This document shows, piece after piece, positions 1 to 8,037 of a stretch of 64,000 nt of DNA (the stretch's first letter is position 1; the number at the start of each line of letters is the position of its first letter). Below the pieces are notes generated by a model. The model saw only the letters and a list, made by a program, of their open reading frames with translations, was not told the DNA's origin and did no database searches. Both the position numbers and the translations under genes were made by a program. The DNA lies in contig LT827128.1 of the NCBI GenBank assembly GCA_900170005.1, positions 2,228,168 through 2,292,167 on the forward strand, given 5' to 3'. This stretch comes from Gordonibacter massiliensis (ex Traore et al. 2017). GTDB lineage: Bacteria; Actinomycetota; Coriobacteriia; Coriobacteriales; Eggerthellaceae.

Positions 1-1233
1 CCCGTCGCCCTGCTGCACGCTCTACGGTGCCTGACGGCGCGCGACGCCTTGGCGCGCTGCACGGCCTGCGCCGACGCGTGCCCCGTCGATGCGCTGGCCG
101 TGACGCCGCTCGTCGCCGAGGGCGCGCAGCCGTACGAGTCGGTGAACGCGACCGGCAAGGCCGGGCCGCGCATCGACGACGAAGCCTGCGTGCGCTGCGG
201 CGCCTGCGTGACCGCCTGTCCCACGAACGCGCTGCTGCCCCTGCCGCCGCTCGACGACGAGGCGCTGTTCGCGCGCGCGGCCTCAGCGGCCGCACGAGCG
301 GCGGAACGGGCGGCCGATCAGGCTCTCGATAACGCGCCTCAGGACACGGCGACGTGGCAAAACCGCGAAGACGACGCGGCAGGTGAAAACGCACCCGCCG
401 TCGAAGGCCCCGCTCCCGCGACGGCGGGCCTCGTCTGCGAGCGTTGGGCGCAAACGCGTCGCCTCGACGGGGATCGAACCGTCGTGCTCCCCTGCCTCGG
501 ATGGGTCGACGCGCCCCTTCTGGTGCATATGGCGTGCAACGGCGCCGAGCGCATCGTCCTCCCCTTGGAAGCCTGCGCGGCGTGCGCCTGGGCAACCGCC
601 GCCGCACGCGTACCCGAGGCGGCTGCCCAAGCGCAACGCATCTGCGGCACCTGGGGGCTCGACACCGTTATCGAGGCAACGGGCGAAGGCGCCCTCGCGC
701 CGTTGGAGGCAAACCCCGATGCCGACGCCGTCGGCGAGCTGTCACGCCGCAACCTGATCGCCCAGGCGGGCACCTCGCTCGTCGACGCCGCCAAAGCCGA
801 AGCTGCCAAGCAGCTGGAGTCGTTGGCCGGCGCGTCGGCGCACGCCGACACCTCGCCCGAACCAGATGCGCGACGCTGGCAGCTGCTCGACGACCTGCAC
901 GCCGCCGGCCTGCCCGACGACGGCACCGTGGTTCCCCGAGCGCTCGCGCCGCGCGTGAGCGTCGACGCCGACCACTGCTCCGGCTGCGCCCAATGCGCCC
1001 TGTTCTGCCCCACCGAGGCGCTGCGCAAGGTCGGGCGCCTCTCCGGTGGGCGCACGCTGCTGGAGTTCGACCCTTCCCGTTGCCGCGACTGCGGCGTGTG
1101 CGAGGACACGTGCCGCTACGGCGCCCTCGTCCGCGATGAAACGCTCACCGTCGGCGAACTGTTCGCCCTCGACCCCATCGAGATAGCCATCCCCAAGCGC
1201 CGCGTGCTTCCAGAACGCCACAACAAAATATAA
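1..1233 (+). CDS. 4Fe-4S polyferredoxin-like protein, 5' end outside window
   Basis: The frame is open to the left edge, so the true start lies upstream. Four ferredoxin-type cysteine clusters are visible, in two pairs. The first is irregular (a Cys at base 28, then CTACADACP). The second is a regular CVRCGACVTACP. Near the C-terminus come CSGCAQCALFCP and CRDCGVCEDTC, the last without the usual Pro. About 200 residues lie between the pairs and carry further Cys (PCLGWV, MACNGAE, EACAACAWA), which may bind another centre. No signal peptide can be judged. Proteins of this kind pass electrons between dehydrogenases and reductases in the cytoplasm, often beside molybdoenzyme or heterodisulfide-reductase-like genes; the partner here is not in view. 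It ends 18 bp from the convergent MFS gene. Confidence 0.8.
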   Translation, partial: PVALLHALRCLTARDALARCTACADACPVDALAVTPLVAEGAQPYESVNATGKAGPRIDDEACVRCGACVTACPTNALLPLPPLDDEALFARAASAAARAAERAADQALDNAPQDTATWQNREDDAAGENAPAVEGPAPATAGLVCERWAQTRRLDGDRTVVLPCLGWVDAPLLVHMACNGAERIVLPLEACAACAWATAAARVPEAAAQAQRICGTWGLDTVIEATGEGALAPLEANPDADAVGELSRRNLIAQAGTSLVDAAKAEAAKQLESLAGASAHADTSPEPDARRWQLLDDLHAAGLPDDGTVVPRALAPRVSVDADHCSGCAQCALFCPTEALRKVGRLSGGRTLLEFDPSRCRDCGVCEDTCRYGALVRDETLTVGELFALDPIEIAIPKRRVLPERHNKI

Positions 1234-1251
1234 AACACACGCACAGGGGGT

Positions 1252-2460
1252 CTACCCTACGTCCTCGCAACCGACCCCCTCCGCATCCCTTTTTGCCGCA
1301 GCAGGCGTCACCAGCGATGGCAACAGCAGCACAAGCGGAACCGTCATCAGGAAGCACCCGGCGGTCAGGCCAACCAGCAGCACGTAATCATTCTTCGCCA
1401 CGACCGTTATACCCAAGGGCAGCAGGTAAGTCATGGCCAAGCTCACCATGCCGATGATACCGCCCGCGCTGCCCACGCATCGGCGAATCTCGGGAAGCAG
1501 ACACGGCACGGATTCCACGATGGGTGCCGAAACCGATGTGGACATACCAACGCCGAACAGCAGAAGGGCCGAAGGCGCGTTCAGCATGAGCGACGAGACG
1601 GCCATCAGCGCCACGGCGATCATCGCGCACAGACTGACGAACAGTTTCGGGCGCGCTCGCCGTGCACATATTGCCGGACCGGCAACGCATCCCACGATGC
1701 CTCCGTAGGTAACGGATGCCGCCAGCAGATTGGCCTCATCGGGGCCGAGCGACGCTTGAAGCGCCTGCGGCAGGAAGCCCAAATAGGCCGTCTTGGCCGC
1801 TAGGCCGAAACCCGTGATAAGCGCCACGAGCCATACGTTGCGATTGCGCGCCGCCGTGCCCACGAATGCAAGCATGCGGTTTTTGGCATCCAGGCGAAAG
1901 CCGTGAGGGGCATCGGCCACAAACGCCCACCATGCCGCCGCCACGAGCGCGAACGCGCCCGCCGCGGTTGCGAAGGCCATGGCGACGTTGCCGAACAACG
2001 TCGCCGAGAGCAATGCCGCCGCCGTTCCCAAACCAGAGCAGGCGTAGTACACACCGATGGCGATACCCGGGCTCCGATCGAACCATGCGCCCAAAAGTCG
2101 CATGAAGTTCGCGTTCAGCGCCGTAGGCGCGAAGCCTATCAGCACCGCCGAGAGCAGCAGCACTGCATAGCTTGGAGCAAACACGCGCAGCACCGCACCG
2201 CCCAGCGCCATGATGGCGCACACGCCCACCACCTTTCGAACGCCGAAACGGTCGGCCGCAGCCCCTGCGGGTATGCTCAGAAACACCGCCGTCAGCATGG
2301 GAGCAAAGAACAGGCTGGAGAACATGGTGGTATCGAGCGCAAACGCAGGCATGAGCTCATAGGCAAACGCTGAAACTTGGTACTGCATAAAATACGCCAT
2401 GAAGATGAAAGCACTCGCCATGGCGAGCACCGTCCATCGACGCGAACCGCAAGTGCTCAT
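1252..2460 (-). CDS. MFS transporter (paralogue of the next gene)
   Basis: A 402-residue protein with about 12 hydrophobic segments and an MFS loop motif between TM2 and TM3 (AADRFGVRKV). I chose the ATG at 2460 because a strong GGGGAGG ribosome site lies just upstream; the frame is open further but the extra N-terminus is Arg/Pro-rich and unlike a membrane protein. It is clearly related to the gene at 2583-3896: both read MQYQVSA in TM1 and PMLTAVFLSIP before the loop motif. It lies last in a minus-strand run of esterase, MFS, MFS that is probably controlled by the divergent MerR gene. Substrate unknown; an anion or organic acid released by or fed to the esterase is a guess. Confidence 0.85.
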   Translation of the reverse strand: MSTCGSRRWTVLAMASAFIFMAYFMQYQVSAFAYELMPAFALDTTMFSSLFFAPMLTAVFLSIPAGAAADRFGVRKVVGVCAIMALGGAVLRVFAPSYAVLLLSAVLIGFAPTALNANFMRLLGAWFDRSPGIAIGVYYACSGLGTAAALLSATLFGNVAMAFATAAGAFALVAAAWWAFVADAPHGFRLDAKNRMLAFVGTAARNRNVWLVALITGFGLAAKTAYLGFLPQALQASLGPDEANLLAASVTYGGIVGCVAGPAICARRARPKLFVSLCAMIAVALMAVSSLMLNAPSALLLFGVGMSTSVSAPIVESVPCLLPEIRRCVGSAGGIIGMVSLAMTYLLPLGITVVAKNDYVLLVGLTAGCFLMTVPLVLLLPSLVTPAAAKRDAEGVGCEDVG

Positions 2461-2582
2461 GGCCCTCCCCTTCCCCCGATATATCGTGCACCCCCTCGGC
2501 ACCGGCCGAAAACGGCTGGCCGAACGCTCGGGGGGCAAGTGCGTCGCGCGGCCGGCCACCCCGCCGACCGCGCTTCCAAACG

Positions 2583-3896
2583 CTAGGCTCGAACCGGAAC
2601 CGCTTCCGGCTCCTTAGCGTCGACCGCCATAGGATCGGCGTCCGGCGAGCCCGCCGCCTCCCTCTCGGCGATCTGCCGTGCGATGGAGCCCTTCGGTCCC
2701 AGCTCAGGAATGAGCAGGATGAAGCCTACCGACAACAGGAACACCAAACTCTCCAGGCCCAGGTTCATCACATAGCTGCCAACCGCCACGGCCGACACGG
2801 CCACCGGGATGAAATACGAGCACAAAAGGCCCACGGTGCTGATCAGGCCACCGGCGCTACCAGCGTACTTGCCGCGAATTTCCGGCAGAGCGTAGGGCAT
2901 GGCCTGGACGATGGGTCCGTTGATGGCGCCGAACGCGCCGGACAATACCATCACGGCCATGAGCGCAGGCAGCGACGGGATGCTGCCGGACATGATAACG
3001 CCATACCAGAAATACACCATGAGCAGCGTGCCCACCACGATCGTCACCACCAAGTAGGGCTTCCACTTTCCCAACCGGTTGCAGATGGCAGGACCCACAA
3101 CGGATCCCACAATGGAGCCGAACGCGGCGCACGAAGCTATGAGGCCGGCCGTGACCGGCTCGACGCCGCAGCTGATGATGAGCGCCTGCGGAACGAAGCC
3201 CGCGAACGCCGTGCAAGCCGCCATAGAAAAGCCGTAGCTTAGAGCGATAAGCCAAACGTTGCGGCTTTTCGCTGCCACCTTGAAGTACTTGACGGGCGAC
3301 TCGCCGCCCCTCGGCGCCTCCACGCCCTCCGGAGCGTCCTTCAGCAACAGCAGCCACAGCACGGCCACCACCGTCAGCGCGATAGCCGCCGACAAATACG
3401 ACATGAACACACTGCCGAACAGCGGGGCCACCATCTGCGCGCAGATGACGCCGACGCCGGCCGAGCCGAAGAAGAAACCCATGGCCACTTGGGCCTTGTC
3501 CATGAACCACACGCTGAATATCTTGATGAGGTTCGCGTTCAACGCCGATATGCCCGCGCCCAGCATGAACATGGACACCATTTGCAAAGCGAAAGAGTCT
3601 CCGAACGTGCGCAGGAAGCCACCCAACACCGCCACTACCATGCAGGCCGACACAACCTTCTTGGGCCCTATCCGGTCGCCCAACGTACCCATGGGAATGC
3701 TCAAAAACACCGCCGTCAACATGGGCATGAGCAGCAGCATGGAAAAGCCTGCCTCGTCGATTCCGAACATGGGCATAAGGTAAACGGCCAGCGCCGACAC
3801 CTGATATTGCATGTAGTTCGCCAGGATGCACACGAGGCACACCACAGCCAACACGACCCACCGGTACCCCGAAAGCTTCGGTTTATCCACCATCAT
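2583..3896 (-). CDS. MFS transporter
   Basis: 437 residues, about 12 membrane segments, MFS loop motif GTLGDRIGPKKV after TM2. The start region reads GTG-ATG-ATG; the first ATG (3896) sits best behind the AAGGAG site. It lies 15 bp downstream of the carboxylesterase and 122 bp upstream of its paralogue, so the three are likely one transcript. The pair of near-duplicate transporters may have arisen by tandem duplication and may handle related substrates, or substrate and product of the esterase. No binding-site residues identify the cargo. The C-terminal ~40 residues are charged and Ala/Glu-rich, typical of a cytoplasmic tail. Confidence 0.85.
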   Translation of the reverse strand: MMVDKPKLSGYRWVVLAVVCLVCILANYMQYQVSALAVYLMPMFGIDEAGFSMLLLMPMLTAVFLSIPMGTLGDRIGPKKVVSACMVVAVLGGFLRTFGDSFALQMVSMFMLGAGISALNANLIKIFSVWFMDKAQVAMGFFFGSAGVGVICAQMVAPLFGSVFMSYLSAAIALTVVAVLWLLLLKDAPEGVEAPRGGESPVKYFKVAAKSRNVWLIALSYGFSMAACTAFAGFVPQALIISCGVEPVTAGLIASCAAFGSIVGSVVGPAICNRLGKWKPYLVVTIVVGTLLMVYFWYGVIMSGSIPSLPALMAVMVLSGAFGAINGPIVQAMPYALPEIRGKYAGSAGGLISTVGLLCSYFIPVAVSAVAVGSYVMNLGLESLVFLLSVGFILLIPELGPKGSIARQIAEREAAGSPDADPMAVDAKEPEAVPVRA

Positions 3897-3911
3897 CACC
3901 CTCTCCTTGTC

Positions 3912-5429
3912 TTAGTCTTCCTTCAACAGGCAGTTGAACGCGCCGCGCAGCAGCTCGCGATCAACGGCGGTTGCATCGTTCTCCACCCGCCATCCGTCCT
4001 CGCCGATCACCATGAGCGCGCGCTGTTCGGACTCGTAGGCCGGCCAGATAGGCAGTCCCTCAATGCTCGGACTCCCTTTGGCGGCGAACGCCGCCCACGT
4101 GTCGGCCATCTCGTCCGCAAGATGTTCCGGAGGCACCTCCCCCGTCAGGTTCTCTTCCAAATCGGACAGATGGATGTTGTGCATGACGAACGGCAACTCG
4201 ATGGCATGGCACGACCCTTTGCCCGGCAGCTTCGATGCGTAGGTGAACAGGTACAGGTACGCGTCATTGTAGTGCGATTGATACTCGGCCATGAGTTCGG
4301 AGCCAACGCGGAACCCGATTTGGTTCGTGTACTCCAGGTAGCGCGGACCCGGCTCTTGGTCGGCGTGAGCTTCGGCAAAGGCGCGCTCGTAGACGGCGTC
4401 GTCAAGCCGACCGTCGAAGTGGAAGCGCGACTGCTCGTGCCAGAACAGCGGCATCTCCTTCTCGATGTCCTGGAAGTACAGCGACCAATAAGCGAACTCG
4501 TCGGCGTTCGTGCCGATCATCAGCTTGAGGTCGCCCGCCGCGCCGTCCTTGAACGCCTGAAGGGGCTTGCGCGGCACATAGGCGCCGTCGCACGTCGGCC
4601 CGAAGATAAGCGAGACCTCGTGGATATGCCGCTCGAAGAACGTGTTCGAGAACACGTCCATGATCTCGTCGGAAGGCTTCGCCGCCAGCTCCGCCATGTT
4701 CGCGCAGCCCATAAGCTCCAAGAACTCTTCCGCATAAGGCGCGGTGATCTCGGGGGCGTTGTATATCTGCATGGGACCGGATTGGCAGATGGCCTTCTGG
4801 AACAGGCCTTTGGCCGCCGGCGTCACGGACAGCAGCGCCACGCTGCCCGAGCCTGCCGATTCGCCGAACAACGTGACGTTGGAGGGATCGCCTCCGAACG
4901 CTTCGATGCAGTCGCGCACCCACTCCAACGCCGCCACTTGATCCATTAAGCCCAGATAGCCCGACTCGCGGTACTTCTCGCCGCCGGGCACCGTGGCAAA
5001 GTTCATGAATCCGAACAAGTTCACGCGGTAGTTGACCGTAACGAACACCACGTCGTTGCGCGCCGTGAAGTTCGCCCCGTCGTACAGCGGGTCGGACGAA
5101 CCGCCCTCCACATAGGCGCCTCCGTGCAAGTACACCATAACGGGCAGGCCTTTTTTCGATGAGTTGCGCACCCACACGTTCAAGGTCAGGCAATCCTCGC
5201 TCTGCGGACGCTGGGAAGCCGCCATAACCGGGTCGAGCTTCTGCAAAGCCGAATAGCCCAACTCCTTGCACGGTACCACCTTGTCCGATAGATCCGGCTT
5301 GACCGGGGGCTTCCATCGCAGGACCCCCACTGGCGGCTTCGCATACGGAATGCCCAGATATGCCTCGCCCCCTTGATCCGTGCGCAACCCCTCGAGTTTT
5401 CCATAGGGCGTTTTCACGCTCGCATCCAT
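3912..5429 (-). CDS. type-B carboxylesterase
   Basis: A 505-residue alpha/beta hydrolase of the carboxylesterase type-B family. The nucleophile elbow is GESAGS (Ser about residue 191), the oxyanion hole is HGGAYVEGG, the likely acid lies in GTNADEF and the catalytic His in CHAIELPF. The family cleaves carboxylic esters of varied alcohols. No signal peptide is seen, so it should be cytoplasmic; import and export of substrate or product could fall to the two MFS genes that follow. ATG 5429 is preceded by AGGAAGGAG. The frame continues upstream to 5480, but that segment overlaps the promoter. The promoter at 5486-5516 has a MerR-type architecture, so expression is probably induced by the ligand of the divergent regulator. 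Confidence 0.9.
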   Translation of the reverse strand: MDASVKTPYGKLEGLRTDQGGEAYLGIPYAKPPVGVLRWKPPVKPDLSDKVVPCKELGYSALQKLDPVMAASQRPQSEDCLTLNVWVRNSSKKGLPVMVYLHGGAYVEGGSSDPLYDGANFTARNDVVFVTVNYRVNLFGFMNFATVPGGEKYRESGYLGLMDQVAALEWVRDCIEAFGGDPSNVTLFGESAGSGSVALLSVTPAAKGLFQKAICQSGPMQIYNAPEITAPYAEEFLELMGCANMAELAAKPSDEIMDVFSNTFFERHIHEVSLIFGPTCDGAYVPRKPLQAFKDGAAGDLKLMIGTNADEFAYWSLYFQDIEKEMPLFWHEQSRFHFDGRLDDAVYERAFAEAHADQEPGPRYLEYTNQIGFRVGSELMAEYQSHYNDAYLYLFTYASKLPGKGSCHAIELPFVMHNIHLSDLEENLTGEVPPEHLADEMADTWAAFAAKGSPSIEGLPIWPAYESEQRALMVIGEDGWRVENDATAVDRELLRGAFNCLLKED

Positions 5430-5485
5430 GTCTTCTCCTTCCTGACGCATGATTGCCGTTTTCGTCGCACGCCATTGCAAGAGGA

Positions 5486-5516
5486 AGAATAAACTCTTGT
5501 GTTACACAAGGGTCAA
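5486..5516 (-). promoter_or_regulatory. MerR-type promoter of the esterase-MFS operon
   Basis: On the minus strand: -35 TTGACC (5516-5511), a 19-bp spacer, -10 TATTCT (5491-5486). The spacer carries a perfect dyad, CTTGTG-3 nt-CACAAG (5496-5510). A 19-bp spacer with the regulator dyad between the two hexamers is the hallmark of MerR-controlled promoters. The leader to ATG 5429 is about 50 nt. Confidence 0.75.
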
Positions 5517-5630
5517 GTAGGAGTTTTCATTTTTTGAGAAATATGTTTTCACATTTAATATGCTGATCAAAACTACTATTTGATTTGCTATGAAGCATGT
5601 AATCTGTGTTGTATACTACTTTCACAACAC

Positions 5631-5650
5631 TAAACTCTTGTGTCGGACAA
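5631..5650. promoter_or_regulatory. second MerR-like operator, in the merR leader
   Basis: The stretch starting at 5631 shares the 11 bases AAACTCTTGTG with the dyad region at 5491-5501 and continues as an imperfect CTTGTGTCGGACAAAAG dyad. It lies just upstream of the merR start and downstream of a -10-like TATACT at 5612-5617, a position suited to autoregulation. Confidence 0.5.
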
Positions 5651-5666
5651 AAGTTTGGAGAACATC

Positions 5667-6500
5667 ATGAAGCGCGATCCCATCGAGCGGGGATGCAGCA
5701 TCAAGGAAACTGCGGAATTGTACAGCATCAGCATCGACACGCTGTACTATTACGAGCGCATCGGGCTGGTGGTTCCACCCCGCAACGAGCGCAACGGGTA
5801 CCGCATCTATCAAGCCGACGACTTCTACAGGCTCAACATCATCACCGAGCTTCGCAGCATGGGGTTTGACTTCGAGCAAATCCGGTCGTACTTTGACCAG
5901 CATACGTTCGCCTCCACCATGACGCTCATGAACGCCGAATTGTCCAACATCGACGATCAGATGAAGCACCTTTCCGCGTTAAAGGGCAGCATCGTGGACA
6001 GCTTGCAGCGCTACACGCGCGCCATCGCCGCAGCACAAGACGAGGACGTTGTCGTCATGCATATCCCCGAACGGCCATGTCTGCTCGTTTCCGACGAGGA
6101 AATATACCATCCCTGTCTGCCCTACGCCTACGCGCGGCGCGCGCGGGAGCGCAACATGCGCCTGAGCGCTTTCCACAGCACGCCGTGCTATCGCATCGAC
6201 GTGCAGCGCAAAAACGAGGACGGGTTCTTTCTGCCCAACGCCATACTGCTACTTGCCGAAAATCTACCCGGCCCGGCAGACTGCAGCCTGCCGGGCGGCC
6301 TCTACGCCTCATGCACGTTCAAGGGCACGTTCATTCGCTCTCCCGAGGTGCTCGAATCCATGACGGCATTCGTCGCAGACCAAGGGTATCGCACAGCGGG
6401 CGACCCCATCGAGTTCTGTCTTATTGGCGAGTACGAGTCGGATGACCGCGCCGAGCACATAAGCAGATTGGAGATACCGGTCGAACCGCAAAGCCGATAG
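5667..6500 (+). CDS. MerR-family regulator with GyrI-like effector domain
   Basis: 277 residues. The N-terminal winged helix (residues 10-80) shows MerR hallmarks: CSIKETAELYSISIDTLYYY, an ERIGLV turn and the NGYRIY wing. A coiled-coil dimerisation helix follows, then a C-terminal domain of about 150 residues resembling the GyrI/BmrR ligand pocket (FKGTF, FCLIGEY). Such regulators sense lipophilic cations or other organic compounds and remodel promoters with over-long spacers. It diverges from the esterase-MFS-MFS operon, whose promoter has that architecture. ATG 5667 with GGAG upstream was preferred to GTG 5640. Confidence 0.88.
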   Translation: MKRDPIERGCSIKETAELYSISIDTLYYYERIGLVVPPRNERNGYRIYQADDFYRLNIITELRSMGFDFEQIRSYFDQHTFASTMTLMNAELSNIDDQMKHLSALKGSIVDSLQRYTRAIAAAQDEDVVVMHIPERPCLLVSDEEIYHPCLPYAYARRARERNMRLSAFHSTPCYRIDVQRKNEDGFFLPNAILLLAENLPGPADCSLPGGLYASCTFKGTFIRSPEVLESMTAFVADQGYRTAGDPIEFCLIGEYESDDRAEHISRLEIPVEPQSR

Positions 6501-6647
6501 GCGGCCTTTTTCGCCGAACCCTTCCCTACGGCGTGCGCCGAAAAACAATGGCGGCGACCTGTTGCTCGCAAAGCCGTTGCATCCGCCCTTGTCTTACACA
6601 GCAGGACGTCTAATCCGTTTTTGCATGAACGCGTCGATAGCGCAGAT

Positions 6648-7829
6648 TTATCCCCGGTACTCCTCCATGAGCGCTTTGAACGCGGGCATCGACCGCTCGA
6701 TGGTTTCGCGGGAAATGCAGTAGCTCACGCGCACCCAGCCGCCCACGCCGAAGCTGTCGGACGGCACGAGCAGCAGCTCGTGCGCCTTCGCGCGGTCGCT
6801 GAACGCCTGGGCGTCGTCCTCCAGCGCGCGCACCCACAGGTAGAACGCGCCGTCGGGTTCTACGAACTCGTAGCCGAGCGCCCCCAGGCCCTCGGTGAGC
6901 AGCGCACGGTTGGCGGCGTAGGACGCCACGTCGGACGGCTCGTCGATGCAGCGCTCGATCACGCGTTGAAACAGCACCGGCGCGCAGATGAACCCGAGCG
7001 CGCGGCCCGCGCCGGCCACCGCCGTGGACACCTCATGCGCGTCGTCCATGAGGTCGGACACGTAGATGTAGCCGATGCGCTCGCCCGGCAGGGAAAGCGA
7101 CTTCGAATACGAGTAGCACACGATGGTGCGCGGCCACACGCACGGCACGTAGGGCACTTCGGCGCCGTAGGTGATCTCGCGGTACGGCTCGTCGCTGATG
7201 ACGTAGATCTTGCGGCCGAGCTCGGCCTCCTTGCGCTCGAGCAGGGCGGCGAACGCCTCCAGGTTCTCGCGCGTGTACACGGCACCCACCGGATTGTTCG
7301 GCGAGTTGATGATGACGGCGCTCGTCTTCGGGCCGATGGCGGTGTCCAACGCGTCGATATCCAGCTGGAAGTCGGGCACGTGGGCCGGCACCTCCACGCA
7401 CGCGCACGCGGCCGTGTCGATCCACACCTTGTATTCAGGGAAGTACGGCGCGATGACGATGACCTCGTCGCCCGGCTTCGTGATGGCCGAAATGGAAATA
7501 GCCAGGCCCGCCGCGGCACCCGCCGTCAAGTACACCTGATCGGGCGACGCCGGCACGCCGAAGCGGCGGCGGATATGATCGGCCACGGTTTGGCGCACGC
7601 CGGGCGCGCCGGCGGCCGGCGTGTAGCCGTGCAGGTCGCAGGGAGGCTCCTCCATAAGCTCGAGCACGGCCTGCTTCACGGCCTCGGGCGCAGGCACGCT
7701 GGGGTTGCCGATGCTGAAGTCGAACACGTTCTCGTCGCCGATCTCCGCTTTGCGCGCCATGCCGTACGCGAACAGCTCGCGAATCGCGCTCGGCTCGGCT
7801 CCCAGCCCGTACATCCTCTCGTTCACCAT
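6648..7829 (-). CDS. class I/II pyridoxal-phosphate aminotransferase
   Basis: 393 residues of fold-type I aminotransferase. Visible: INSPNNPVG around the cofactor, SDEPYREITY, the PLP lysine in SYSKSLSLPGERIGY, and a C-terminal RVSYC with the carboxylate-binding Arg. The family moves amino groups between an amino acid and 2-oxoglutarate or another keto acid in the cytoplasm; the amino donor cannot be read from sequence. ATG 7829 was chosen over GTG 7838 and the internal ATG at 7814; the ribosome site (GAGGA) is somewhat distant. It is not tightly linked to a neighbour: 147 bp from the merR end, 208 bp from the EAL gene upstream. Confidence 0.9.
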   Translation of the reverse strand: MVNERMYGLGAEPSAIRELFAYGMARKAEIGDENVFDFSIGNPSVPAPEAVKQAVLELMEEPPCDLHGYTPAAGAPGVRQTVADHIRRRFGVPASPDQVYLTAGAAAGLAISISAITKPGDEVIVIAPYFPEYKVWIDTAACACVEVPAHVPDFQLDIDALDTAIGPKTSAVIINSPNNPVGAVYTRENLEAFAALLERKEAELGRKIYVISDEPYREITYGAEVPYVPCVWPRTIVCYSYSKSLSLPGERIGYIYVSDLMDDAHEVSTAVAGAGRALGFICAPVLFQRVIERCIDEPSDVASYAANRALLTEGLGALGYEFVEPDGAFYLWVRALEDDAQAFSDRAKAHELLLVPSDSFGVGGWVRVSYCISRETIERSMPAFKALMEEYRG

Positions 7830-8037
7830 GTGCACCACGTCCTCGTCTTGCCGCCTGATTTAGATGAGGAACAGGGTAGCACAACGCGAAGCCCTCGAAA
7901 GGCTTGCGGTTGCAAAAGGCGGCCGAGGAGGCGTTTCCGCTGGTCCGGTCTTGCGGCTGCACCGCATGGCGGCGCGAGGGGAGCCGCAAAACGCCTTGCC
8001 TCGCCGCCGCGAGCAGGCGAGCTGCGAACCGTAGAAC

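Noticed and set aside
3489-4949. Long plus-strand open frame over the esterase
   Set aside because: It is antisense to an esterase with an intact catalytic triad; its His/Arg/Val-rich content is a high-GC codon shadow.
7863-8037. Terminator-like GC stems between aminotransferase and EAL genes
   Set aside because: Stems are short and interrupted with no T-run; not supported.
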